Position numbers and translations under genes: made by a program
Source of the DNA: Paragorgia papillata
Taxonomy: Eukaryota > Cnidaria > Anthozoa > Scleralcyonacea > Coralliidae
DNA: 64,000 bases
Reading direction: 5' to 3'
Assembly: GCA_035771165.1 (NCBI GenBank)
Contig: JAWNZC010000314.1
Location: 1,847,501 to 1,911,500, forward strand
Shown here: positions 23,067 through 33,100 of the stretch, one piece after another
Layout of the letters: the number at the start of each line of letters is the position of its first letter
Numbering within the stretch: the first letter of the stretch is position 1
The notes under the pieces: model-generated
Database searches by the model: none
Told to the model about the DNA's origin: nothing
What the model saw: the letters and a program-made list of their open reading frames with translations, nothing else

Positions 23067-26000
23067 TGAGTTATGGTTCACGAAATGTTAGAGAGTGCTC
23101 AATACCATATAGATAGAGCAAAATACAAAGTATAAAGTATAGTTTTACCTTAAAGTCTTCGCTACCAGAGGTTTCACCCTAAACGGGATCATCAGGCGAC
23201 TGGAAAATATCGGTTAGTGGGCTGCTTAAATGCGTTAGTTGGGGCGTGGGTGTGGGCGTCGAAACGTCCGGCGCATTCATTTGGAGCGTGGGTGTGGGCG
23301 TCGAAACGTTGCGCGCATTCCTTTGATTGTTTAGGTTGTTGATCCGAAATCTATTTTTGTGCCGACACGTCGAAACTATTTCTGATCTTTTGTTGAGTAA
23401 GAGTTGTTTGTCTGCCTTCATGATGAAAAGTTTTTCGTCCAAACATAAATTGCATCTTTTTGATCCTCCCGTGTAAGAAATTGAGTGTTTTAGTATAGAC
23501 CAGGTTATGTCGAAACTTTGGGTTTTTTCTTTTAGATTCCAAATGTATTTCGAAAGTTCCGTCTCATTTGAATACTTTTTATTCTGGAAAGATTTAGTAT
23601 GGTTACGATATCGCTCTTTAAATGTACTTGCTGTCATGCCAATGTATTGCTTGGTGATGTTCGTGTTGCTTATGGAAATAGATGCCTTGTACACTATGTT
23701 GTTTGTCATGCATTGCCCACGTTTGGACGAAAAACTTTTCATCATGAAGGCAGACAAACAACTCTTACTAAACAAAAGATCAGAAATAGTTTCGACGTGT
23801 CGGCACAAAAATAGATTTCGGATCAACAACCTAAACAATCAAAGGAATGCGCGCAACGTTTCGACGCCCACACCCACGCTCCAAATGAATGCGCCGGACG
23901 TTTCGACGCCCACACCCACGCCCCAACTAACGCATTTAAGCAGCCCACTAACCGATATTTTCCAGTCGCCTGATGATCCCGTTTAGGGTGAAACCTCTGG
24001 TAGCGAAGACTTTAAGGTAAAACTATACTTTATACTTTATATATATATATATATATATATGCGCACTTCACGCTATCTGAATGTACTTCACCGATGCTGT
24101 CCCACATGCGGTTGTCACCGACGATCGCATGTGTATAAGTAATTGATGAACTTCATTCAGATTGTTCCAAGCTACACTGATGAGCTGTAGTACAGCGAAG
24201 CACGTGTCTGTAGATTGAACTATATATATATATATACATAATTAACAAATAGATTCCATTTTGCCGTTGTCTGTTCAGTTATAGATGCACAGATGACGTC
24301 ACAACGTGGTAAGAACAAAACCGTGGCCCACGAGACGTAGTCGAGTGGGTCACTGATGTTCTTACCACGTTGTTACGTCTTCTGTGCATCTATAACTGAA
24401 CAGACAACGGGAAAATGGAATCTATTTGTTTTATACAATAAAAAAGTTTAAAAAAACAACTTTTGATAAGATTTATTGAATTTCCCGCCGAACTTCCGGA
24501 GCATTGAAAAAGATGAAGCACGCCATCTGACGTGATCCATGATCTATACAAAACAAGCAATATGATTGGTTCGTGACATTGGAGTGGCGATTTTCATTGG
24601 TTCACAGCAATCAGAACAAGTTGTGACGAAATCCGTGCATCTGTCCAGTAATCATGGCTCTCGACCAATGAAAACGTGCAAAACATTTAGCTTATTGTAA
24701 TATATATATATATATAAGTAATAGTTCAAATACGAGACGGAGGACTTTACCGGGATTTCAAAGTCCGAGTGCTTTTTGAAAAGGCGAGCCTTTTTAATGC
24801 ACGTGGGCTTTGTAATCCCGGTAAAGTTCCGACGTCGAGTATTTGAACTGACTTCTCAAACTCAAAACTCCGAAGATACCTCTGAAACGTAATATAATTT
24901 GCCTTATTTCAAAGTCCCAAGACTTTGAAAACGTATTTTGCATTATTTCAAAGTACTAGTACTTTTCCTCCGATTTCAAAGCACTGATTAAACATTAATT
25001 TCTTTTGTTTCGAGTTTGAGAAATATATGTATAGATAGGTTGAGTAGATTATAATAACATTTGGCAAAGGATACCCAGAGCATAACTAAACAAATGGAGG
25101 TAGAACAACTCAACAAATTTGACTAGGCATATTTATTACTATTTAGTTTCGTACCACGAGATTTGGCACTCTTCAGATAAAACAGCCTAATGCCTGACAG
25201 CTAAATACAATATTTTGTACAAACAGATGACGCTTTAATCCTATTTACCATGCAAGCTAATCAATTATCATTAATTATTTGATTAGCTTAAAGCGTCATC
25301 TGTTTGTACAAAATATTGTAAGTTTTAGCTGTCAGGCATTAGGCCGTTTTATCTGAAGAGTGCCACATCTCGTGGTACGAAACTAAATAGTAACAAATAA
25401 TTATGCCTAGTCAAATTTGTTGAGTCGTTCTACCTCCATTTGTTATATATATATACATGACTGACGAATTTACGGTTCATGATATAGACCGTGAAATCCT
25501 AATCTCTATACATTTATACCCGCATGTGACAATGTTCTTCAAACTCCCCTTATAAAAATTCCACATGTCCTGTTCCAATGTGACCACATGTGGTTCACAT
25601 GTGATTTTGGAACATGACATGTGGAATTTTTATAAGGGTCCTTACCTTTGCTTAGGCTGTGTAACAGCTTCAACAACAACTTTGATCCTTTGACGCAATT
25701 TGATTTGGGTTCCAACGGTTTCTTGCCAGTAGTTTTTTCCAAGGTTTTTTCGACTTTTGTGTCCAGCATTTTTACTCCAAGCTTATAAAGCGTCGGGTTG
25801 TTTTTTAAAGTCTCCTTGTTGATCACGAATCCAAAAGTGACGGGAACTAAACGAGATTTATGAACTATTGTCGTTGATTTGAACGGAACGAACACCCCGC
25901 CATCTACAATTGACGTTCGTTTCTGTATTTTGGATCGAGAATCCGCGCCAGAAAGGTCTAACAAACCAATATAATTGTCCATGAATTGCATTCCTTTCAA

Positions 26001-26090
26001 CTTGGTGCTAGTTGCAGCTGTAGACATACATACTTTGATTAAGAAACTTAGAAAAAAGACTACAGAATGTTCAACTAAAAAGCGTTTCAT
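21809..26090 (-). CDS. Putative secreted basic protein, 222 aa, two exons
   Basis: Exon 1 is 26090-25646 and exon 2 is 22032-21809. The donor AAAG|GTAAGG and acceptor CTTCTTTCTTCAACAG|AT join in phase and the total is 669 nt. The protein opens with a clear signal peptide (MKRFLVEHSVVFFLSFLIKV...), then a neutral region (MDNYIGLLDLSGADS), and becomes Lys/Arg-rich at the end (NKKKRKPFPQR, SRKNLGKHRK). Few cysteines and no TM segment after the signal. I recognise no family. Dibasic sites could allow proprotein cleavage, but that is inference. A second donor, CATC|GTAAGT near 21844, could splice to an unseen third exon. Downstream variant poly(A) signals (ATTAAA on the minus strand) lie near 21750-21760. 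Confidence 0.65.
22160..22436. repeat. (CCTT)n then (CCTC)n microsatellite
   Basis: ~65 bp of CCTT flanked by long CCTC runs, in the intron of the minus-strand secreted-protein gene. Pro/Ser/Leu-rich frames are artefacts. 22437-22712 holds a 40-codon plus frame (from ~22459) with a hydrophobic start that I regard as chance. Confidence 0.92.
22713..22755. repeat. Perfect 20-bp-arm palindrome
   Basis: GCGGCCATGTTGGTTGGTAG and its exact reverse complement around a 3-nt loop, followed by TGACGTCACGTG. 22756-23127 otherwise shows only a (TA)n tract (23034-23064). Confidence 0.85.
23128..24040. mobile_element. Penelope-like retroelement 3' end with inverted arm
   Basis: The 319-bp left arm (23128-23446) and right arm (23724-24040) are near-identical inverted copies of the element's 3' end. 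Each holds the last ~90 codons of the endonuclease ORF and GGTGAAACCTCTGGTAGCGA. Between them lies the rest of the GIY-YIG domain. This one-long, one-inverted-short arrangement is characteristic of Penelope-like elements. The reverse transcriptase is absent (5' truncated). Confidence 0.82.
23179..23838 (-). pseudogene. Penelope-like element GIY-YIG endonuclease, truncated
   Basis: The minus-strand frame reads NNIVYKASI...KQYIGMTAST.FKERYRNHTKSF, then ETELSKYIW, ITWSI and CNLCLDEKLFIM. That is the GIY-YIG core (VYK...YIG), the R..H catalytic stretch and the downstream C..C motif in the order seen in Penelope-like ORFs. It stops with TAA at 23179 after a Pro/Thr-rich tail with a duplicated NVSTPTPTLQ-type unit. 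Codons above ~23724 come from the inverted arm read backwards, so the true domain starts near SSKRGQCMTN and the upstream RT is lost. It cannot move by itself. Confidence 0.82.
24172..24213 (+). ncRNA. Candidate type I hammerhead ribozyme next to the Penelope-like element
   Basis: Stem I CTACA (24172-24176) pairs with TGTAG (24209-24213). The core CTGATGA is 24177-24183. Stem II GCTGT-AGT-ACAGC is 24184-24196, followed by GAA at 24197-24199. A minimal stem III G-C/G-T with loop ACGT precedes the cleavage triplet GTC (cut after C24208). All core positions match the hammerhead consensus; the 15.1-16.1 pair is G.U, not the usual A-U. Stem I extends with GTT/AAC and CAA/TTG pairing. Hammerheads with very short stem III are known in Penelope-like terminal repeats, which fits its place ~130 bp outside the inverted arm. 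Activity is inferred. Confidence 0.78.
24244..24430. mobile_element. Foldback, AACAAATAGATTCC ends
   Basis: Arms AACAAATAGATTCCATTTTG and TTGTCTGTTCAGTTATAGAT with inverted copies, a TGACGTCA and tip CCACGAGACGTAGTCGAGTG. The intron sequence 24431-24723 beyond it ends in (TA)n; no gene. Confidence 0.8.
24724..24849. mobile_element. Foldback, GTTCAAATACGAGACGG ends
   Basis: GTTCAAATAC and TTTACCGGGATT(T/A)CAAAG face their complements; tip region TTTTTGAAAAGGCGAGCC. 24850-25089 shows repeated ATTTCAAAGTAC/CCAAG words only. Confidence 0.7.
25090..25443. mobile_element. Palindromic element, arms ~150 bp
   Basis: AACAAATGGAGGTAGAACAA ... ACAGATGACGCTTTAA and the reverse complement meet around CAAGCTAATCAATTATCATT. 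No ORF. Confidence 0.85.
25548..25638. mobile_element. 91-bp palindrome abutting a splice donor
   Basis: CCCTTATAAAAATTCCACAT and its reverse complement, inner ACCACATGTGGT. It ends 7 bp from the donor (25645) of the secreted-protein gene's first exon. Confidence 0.8.
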
Positions 26091-26124
26091 TTTCTCTGTA
26101 TTGTAAGACAGTTATTCTAGGTTT

Positions 26125-26158
26125 ACGCTGTTTCCAATGATTTAATGTTGTTTATATA
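26125..26158 (-). promoter_or_regulatory. TATA-type core promoter of the secreted-protein gene
   Basis: On the minus strand ACTATATAAAC (TATATAAA at 26158-26151) lies 61 bp before the ATG at 26090. Transcription would start near 26125, giving a ~35-nt leader. 26159-26314 shows no other element. Confidence 0.55.
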
Positions 26159-26314
26159 GTTTAGGGCCAAAAGTAAAGGCTCGCTCTTATAACAGGTTAC
26201 TTTGTTAAGAAAACCAGTAAGCCTGAATAATGCGACCTGCAATAAAAAATGACAAGAATCTTTTTATAGCATTTTTAACATAGTTGGTGTGATATTCGTA
26301 TGAATTTTACCGAC

Positions 26315-26427
26315 TTAATAAAATGTAGAATGTAGAACATACTAGGATTAATAACGTTCGTAAAGCTCAATTACTCAGAAAAGATGTCTATAAGCCCCAG
26401 GCAGGGTTCGAACCTGCGACCTACCAC
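26315..26427 (-). repeat. tRNA-derived SINE, copy 2 (3' part)
   Basis: The minus strand reads GGTCGCAGGTTCGAACCCTG then CCTGGGGCTTATAGACATC, TTTTCTGAGTAATTGAGCTT and TACGAACGTTATTA, i.e. B-box, acceptor and shared tail of the SINE. The A-box half is lost. 26428-26808 shows no gene. Confidence 0.65.
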
Positions 26428-26808
26428 GAGCATTTTTACTAAAAAATTAAAATATTAATTTTATGTTTCTTTTCAAAAGAATATGATAATTGAAACATTC
26501 GAAATACAATATCTGTGTGTCTGCAAATATTCATGTCAATGTATTGCAGTAAAAGTTGTTTTATGGAGAAAAAATAAACATTTTTTTGTTTACAAATGGA
26601 AGGCGCCTGTTTGCAAACGGTATCCATGGAAACAACATAATGTGAACGTTGGAGTGTATTTTCCCATCTCAAACTCATTAATAATTCATGAAGAAAACAC
26701 AAAGGAAATCAGTACCGTGTCGGTGGTTTGGATATCGGAGGAAGAAATTACATAAATTAAGCACTTTCATCTTGATTTTCTCTTAAAATACTGATTTGTT
26801 TGAGATGC

Positions 26809-26948
26809 TATATCATACACTCGGAGGAGTGTTCCATCAGTATATCCAAACACCTCGAAGTTTGTTCAACTCGGCTTCGCCTCGGTTTTCAACAAACGTC
26901 TCGGTGTTTGGATATCGTGATGAAACACTCCTCCTCGTGTATGATATA
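26809..26948. mobile_element. Foldback family B, copy 2
   Basis: TATCATACACTCGGAGGAGT ... tip AACTCGGCTTCGCCTCGGTT ... CTCCTCGTGTATGATAT. The flank (TTAAGAGAAAATCGA-like, near 26770) is also shared with 4850-4880. Confidence 0.8.
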
Positions 26949-27599
26949 TTACATAACTATTCTTGTGCAAAGTTTGAATTATTTCTACTTCATAGTTTCA
27001 GATATATTACTCATTTTGTAAATCTTATTTTTGCCTGTGTGAGTAAATGACGTCACGAGGCACCTAATTTACATGTTTCAGAAACTTAAATATCTCGAGA
27101 ACGAGACAATATTTTGAGAAACTGAAAACGCCGGTATTCCTCATTTGGAATGATATATCATCCCGAGGGGTAATATTTCATCGAATTCCTCTCGCTCCAA
27201 GTCTATAAATGATATTACATTTTTTCAGCCAGCTAGGGTAGCGTCAAACTATATATATGCCTGATATGCAATAGTTTGTTTTGGTTGCTAATATAGCCTT
27301 CAAATAAAACCTTTTACAAAATGCTATTTTTCCTAATTATAGTTATAATAGTACAACTAATATAAATTATTTAAAAAATGTCTTGTCCATTTTACTGCGG
27401 ATTTATAGGTTGAGTGCTACGGGACATCTATTTCATTTAATTGTTTAGCCAATAAAATCACAGCGTTGCTAACGCCAAATGTCACGCGTTTCTAAGTGAA
27501 ACATTACTCAATACTATATATAGTTCTTTGATGGGCTTGAACCACGAAGATGTATAGAGGAGCATTCGTACTATTCATCAACAAGAAGAACGCCAATTT
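26949..27599. other. Intergenic, no gene
   Basis: Contains TGACGTCA (27047) and a weak half of a family-D-like element (TTTCAGAAACTTAAATATCT). It also holds the left side of a possible palindrome, ATTGTTTAGCCAAT (27438) against ATTGGCTAAACAAT (27671). Confidence 0.35.
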
Positions 27600-27678
27600 A
27601 AGTGCTACTAACGCTCCACATCTTTACTTGATTGTTGAAAGTGCTACTAACGCTCCACATCTTTACTTGATTGGCTAA
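27600..27678. repeat. Tandem duplication, ~40-bp unit x2
   Basis: AAGTGCTACTAACGCTCCAC followed by ATCTTTACTTGATTG occurs twice in a row, 55 bp beyond the BAG-gene stop. Confidence 0.85.
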
Positions 27679-27732
27679 ACAATCGACGGAAATGGGTGTC
27701 CCAAAACAGTATATTGTCGACCAAGGTTTGAA

Positions 27733-30126
27733 TCACAGTCCTTTGCATTCGAGGTAGTTGATAACCAGTTGAACGCTCTGAATGGCCGATTTTCGCGCCA
27801 ATCGTACTTCTTCGTATCCATCAGTCGCAATCTTATCAAGTTCAAATATATAACCAGTTAATGTGCCGTCTATATATAAGTACTCCTTGGTTCCTAAAAC
27901 AAAAGCCACAACATATTTAGGTAAATGATGCGTTAAAGAGTTGATGAATATAATTTTGATGATATATACATGCAACATTAAATAAAATTAATATAATTCT
28001 GTTTTCCTCGAACTTTCGACATTCACAATTTTAAGGTGAAGTAATACGAGTAACAAATTGCTGCAACAATGATTTTGTTGCAAGTTGAAACAGCCTGTTG
28101 CAAGTAGAACTGGAGTCTACTTTTTTCAACAAATTTTTTCAACTTACAATTGCAACTTTCATTGTTGCGTGACAATGTTTATGGTGGGTGGTAATACGTG
28201 CAATAACGCTTTTCAACTTGCAACGCAACAAAGTTGCGTTGAAAATTGAAGAAAAATGTTGCCCGTATTACCTCACCTTTAGGCGAGCTTTCAAATATTC
28301 CATTTATACGGGTGTCTGAACTTACTTCAGCCGTGCAGCATATTTTCTGTCAATATTATAAGCAACAAGAGGGCACTCAGAGACTGCATATACCTCCGCC
28401 AGCGGGTTATTAGAGATGTTTAAAAAGAAAACGACCAATCCCGCTAACCAGGCTGGCTCACTCAAGGATTACCAATATATGAATGAAATGCTTGATTGCA
28501 CTCGTACCAAAATTGTGCAAAAATGTTTGAATAAAATAAGGATAATGAGCGCAATCAAGCATTTCTTCCACACGGAGAAGCTTACGGACAGAGTTTTATG
28601 AAATATATTTAGCCAATTTTCAACCAAATTCAACCAAAATTTAATGGTTGGTCTATGGCCAACCCTTCTACAAACTTTCATGAAAATCGGTGCAATACTT
28701 TTTGAGATATCCTTGCGACAGGCAGACTAACAGACAGATAGGGGTAAAAACATAACCTCCTCATGGCGGAAGTAATGATATGTCGTATTACAGTATGCCC
28801 CACCTACCTTTCTTCCCTTTAAACTGTTCGACCTGTGGTACCAACACTGACGCCTGCTGAAGAATCCGATTGATATTCTTAATGTGCACATCAGAAGGAG
28901 AACCCTTCAACGGGAATGTTGGTAGTGGTGAAAGCGGTTGGCCAGCTTGGCTGTTCACCGAGTATCTACTTGGACCATCATTCGGCTTTCCTTGGTGAGA
29001 ATAGGTGCCAACATTCGGTACATATTGCTTTTGGTAAGCCATTGCAGATGAAGTGGAGTATGGTTGACTTACATTTGAATAATTTGGTTGGTTTGAAACA
29101 TATGGTTGTCTAGGCTGGTTAGGAGGAAAACCAGATTGTTCTTGTGGTGGTACTTGTTGTGGGTACCAATTTTGCTGCTGGGTTGGATAAACAGCATCAG
29201 GTTTAACAACTGGTTGTTGTTGGGCACTTTGTTGGGCAGAAAATGGTTGCTGGATTTGGCTTCTGTCACCATAGAGGTATGACTGGCTTTTTGCGTTCAT
29301 CTCAGCACCAGGATGTTGGTATTGGTACGGCTCTGGCTGAGCTTGTTTAGCATAAGGACCAAGTCCTTGAGACACTGCTGGCATACCACCAGCTTGTGGA
29401 CTTGGTAACCCTGCTTGGCCAGACACTTGAGGGTGATAGTTTTGACCTTGACTTGTGAATACATTTGGTACGTCTTCAGGATATCTTCCGGAGCCATAGA
29501 GCTGACTGTCGCTGACTGGAGCATTCCACCCCCGTTGGTACACACTTGGATTGTTTTGGTCAGGTATCTGAGAGTTGACATCCTGAATCCGGGCTTTCAT
29601 TTCAGATGAAGGGTTACCAGCAAACTGAGAACTTGTTGAGTGTGGCAACATTGGGGAATCGCTCCCTGGGTAGTTCTGCTGTAGGGGACCCTGTGCTGGA
29701 TTTACCCATGACTGGTGAGGTTGTTGACCTTTTGACTGGTAGATTTGTTGTTGGTATGATGTGGGGGGCACTTGTGTTGAGGGTGCTGTGTTCTGTGCTG
29801 AGAGCACCACTGCTTGTGGTGATGGTGCTACCATCTGTTGAGGTGGCACCATTTGTTGTGGTTGTAGTACCATGGGTTGGGGTTGTACCATATGTTGTGG
29901 TGGCACTACTGGTTGTGGTGGCATCCTTTGTTGTTGGGGAGATTCCGATTGTTGCTGCAACATATATGGTTGCTGTGGTATCTGTCCTTTTTGCTGTTGC
30001 TGGGCAACATATTGTTGAGGTGGTGCCTGTTGCTGTTGCTGGTGATGTTGAGTTAATTCACCAGGGTGCACTTGTGGTGTTACTTGTTGCTGTTGGTTAA
30101 ATTGTCCTTGCTGTAAGGTTTGTGCA

Positions 30127-30166
<40 letters not shown>

Positions 30167-33100
30167 GCTGCTGTTGGTTATACTGTACTTGCTGAGTTGT
30201 TTGTGCTGGTTGTTGTTGGTTAAACTGCCCTTGCTGTAGTGTTTGTGCATGTAATTGTTGTTGTTGCTGCAGTTGTTGTTGCTGCTGTAGTTGTTGTTGC
30301 TGTTGTAGTTGTTGTTGCTGTTGTAGTTGTTGTTGCTGTTGTAGTTGTTGTTGCTGCTGTAGTTGTTGTTGCTGCTGTAGTTGTAGTTGCTGCTGTTGCT
30401 GTTGTGAGGGCACTCCTGGTTGCATTGCACTTGTGACTGACATTGGAATTCCTTCTTGACTATAATATTGCTGCTGCATGTAAGCATTCTGCTGATAACC
30501 TAGTCCATACTGACTTGCTGGCTGAGGCAACTGTCTTGCATTTGTACTTAGATGGTCTGGTTGTTTATACGGAATACTTTCACTACTCGCTGTCTGATGG
30601 TCTGGGAAATTGCTAGGTGTCATTTTTGTTTCACCTTGGTATAAATTTTGTTGGTAGGATGTATACGCTGTACTGTAATCAGGCTGTGGATACTGACGAG
30701 TCACAGTATCTTCCCTAGGAATTGCTGACTGTGCATTTCTCCAAGGGGGTTGTTCCTGATGGGTGGACACTGGGGCATATTGCTGTTGTTGAACGTTTTG
30801 CTGGTTTGTACTCACAACTGGTGTGCTTTGTTTGTAGTAACCCAGCTCTGACAATGCAGGCTTTTCTTCATTCCTTTCCATAATCTGCAAGCCTTCTAAG
30901 GATTGTTTCAGTTCTTGGGTGGAAGGGTATAATGATGGCTTGCTCCATGGAGGTTGCTGCTTGGCTGACTGGGTGGCCTGGAACATGACATTGCAAAAAT
31001 GTTAGTCAGATGCATGGGGAACACACTGTGCACGTGTGTGATTAGGTGTGACAGTATTCAAGACTTAGACTGTTTTAGAGCTATTTTAGACACTGGTCAA
31101 TAAAAAAGGGATTATGTAGGGAAACGTGACTTGTTGGTAAATTACAGTAATTTTCAACTCACTTTTCACTCAAATCTTGGGAAGTTCTTTGCAAAGTTCA
31201 CAAGTTTGTTGGGAAGTTCAAAGTTCGTTTTGAACTACCTATGTATTTGATTGGCTGCTAGGAACCAAGCAACCAAATGCATAGTTCAAAACGAAACAAA
31301 CTTCCAAAGATTTGGGTGAAAAGTGAGTTGCAAGTGACCAGCCTTGTACCCAGGCACTTATGACAGAACGTGTGGGGGGGGGGAGAAGCTTCCCCACTGC
31401 TTTAGTACTGGACATTGCACGTTCCACGTGCGCACAACACGTGGTAGTGTAGTAAACAAAAAGTGCCTGGTACAAGGATGGCAAATGACTGTAATGAAAA
31501 AATTTGGTCTGTAATGATGAGTAATGTGACAAGCCAATAGAGGTACACCCACGGCTCTGCCCAAAACAGACATTTATCCCTTTTCTCTCTTCACTTCCTC
31601 TCCCTCAGGGTGTTAGCCAGAAGGGAGAAAGCAGGCGTGTGGTGACTGGGGTTGTGTGGGGGTGGGGTACAATACCCCCTAATAATTCTAAATATCAAAT
31701 AGTTGGTCAAACGAGGAATTGCTGCCATAATTGTTAAACCTATTTTCTGCTTTATTGGTTACTTTTAGATTAACATTCAACATTCAGAACACTTTCGGAG
31801 TTTCAGTGACTTTTGATTGTTTCCATAAAACAGTGCATTCAATGAGGCGAGCGCGATCGCGCTCGCGCTCGCCCACACGCTCCCCAGTTCGTTCTGCCAG
31901 CGCGATTGATCGCGCTGGCAGATAAGTAATTTGTCATGAAATGCGCTCGCAGATTATCTTCCACTGCCTAGAAATGGAGTAAATAAATGCTCAGTTGTAT
32001 ATAATATGAAAATAATGGAATATCTCTTGTTTACTCTGTGCAGGAGTATACAGTCTAGCTTATAAAAACAAATCAATAAACCGGCGGCGTGGTTTTGAAC
32101 AACTTTATGCACGCATATTTACGAATTATGGCATCACAGGGAGATAAATTGTTCTTGGTTTTATTAAATTAACGGGTTTAGATATTAAATATTTTTAGTT
32201 AGTTTCTAGTGGCAGGCTAACTGCACTCTCCAGTGACGTACTGTATTGTCTTGCTGCATATTGTTTAGTTGATATTCGTATTATTAAAAGACTAGCCGAA
32301 ATCGGCGAAAATGCAAAATAGCGTTCGTTTGCTCACGGGGACGTCCGCTGCATGTTCCGGCGCGGCAATATCGGGATAAACACTACAAAATCTCAAACTT
32401 TATGCTAGTTGTGCAGATGAAAACCACAAATGACACTTAAAACATTGGTTTGAAGTTCATTTTTATGATAATAGACTGTTAAAATTGACCCAGGAAATGT
32501 AACAGGAAGTCATCAACATAAACCGGCGCTGTTTTCAAGAAAAACCAAATCGCGCTGCCCAGTTGTGAAATCTGCTCTGGCGAGCGCGATCCATCGCGCT
32601 GGCGTATTTTATTCATTGAAAGCTCTGTAAAAATAAAATGTTTCTGTCTTGTCTTGCCCAGCTCCTAAATACCCCGTGTTTATATATACACTACAAGTTT
32701 TTTTATCAATTCAAGATCACCTTTTTTACATTATGTCTCTGATATGAAAATTTTCATTTATCATTGCAAAACGTTGGTCATTATCATATGGCACCCCACC
32801 AATCGTGATTTGTGATTCCTTTGCCACATCCCTGGGAGAATTAAGATTCTCTGTTACCTGATGTTGGAAAATGGTGATAGCTAGCCTGGGGGTTGGGGAA
32901 TCACCGACTTCTATCATACTGATTTAATATAGATAACTAGTATATTATGAGATTTTCAAATTTTACAATATACATGACCGTGTGTAATTTGAAACCCAAA
33001 TTAGGAAAGTGTGATTTCAAAGTAAATGAAAAAACTGTGTTTAAAGCAGAGTTTTTGGCTGTAGCTAATACCTGTCCCTTGTGTTTTATCACACTGTATT

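Noticed and set aside
29606..30100. 164-codon plus-strand frame opposite the BAG gene
   Set aside because: It is the antisense shadow of the Q/P-rich exon (Val/Gly-rich because of CAA/CAG codons).
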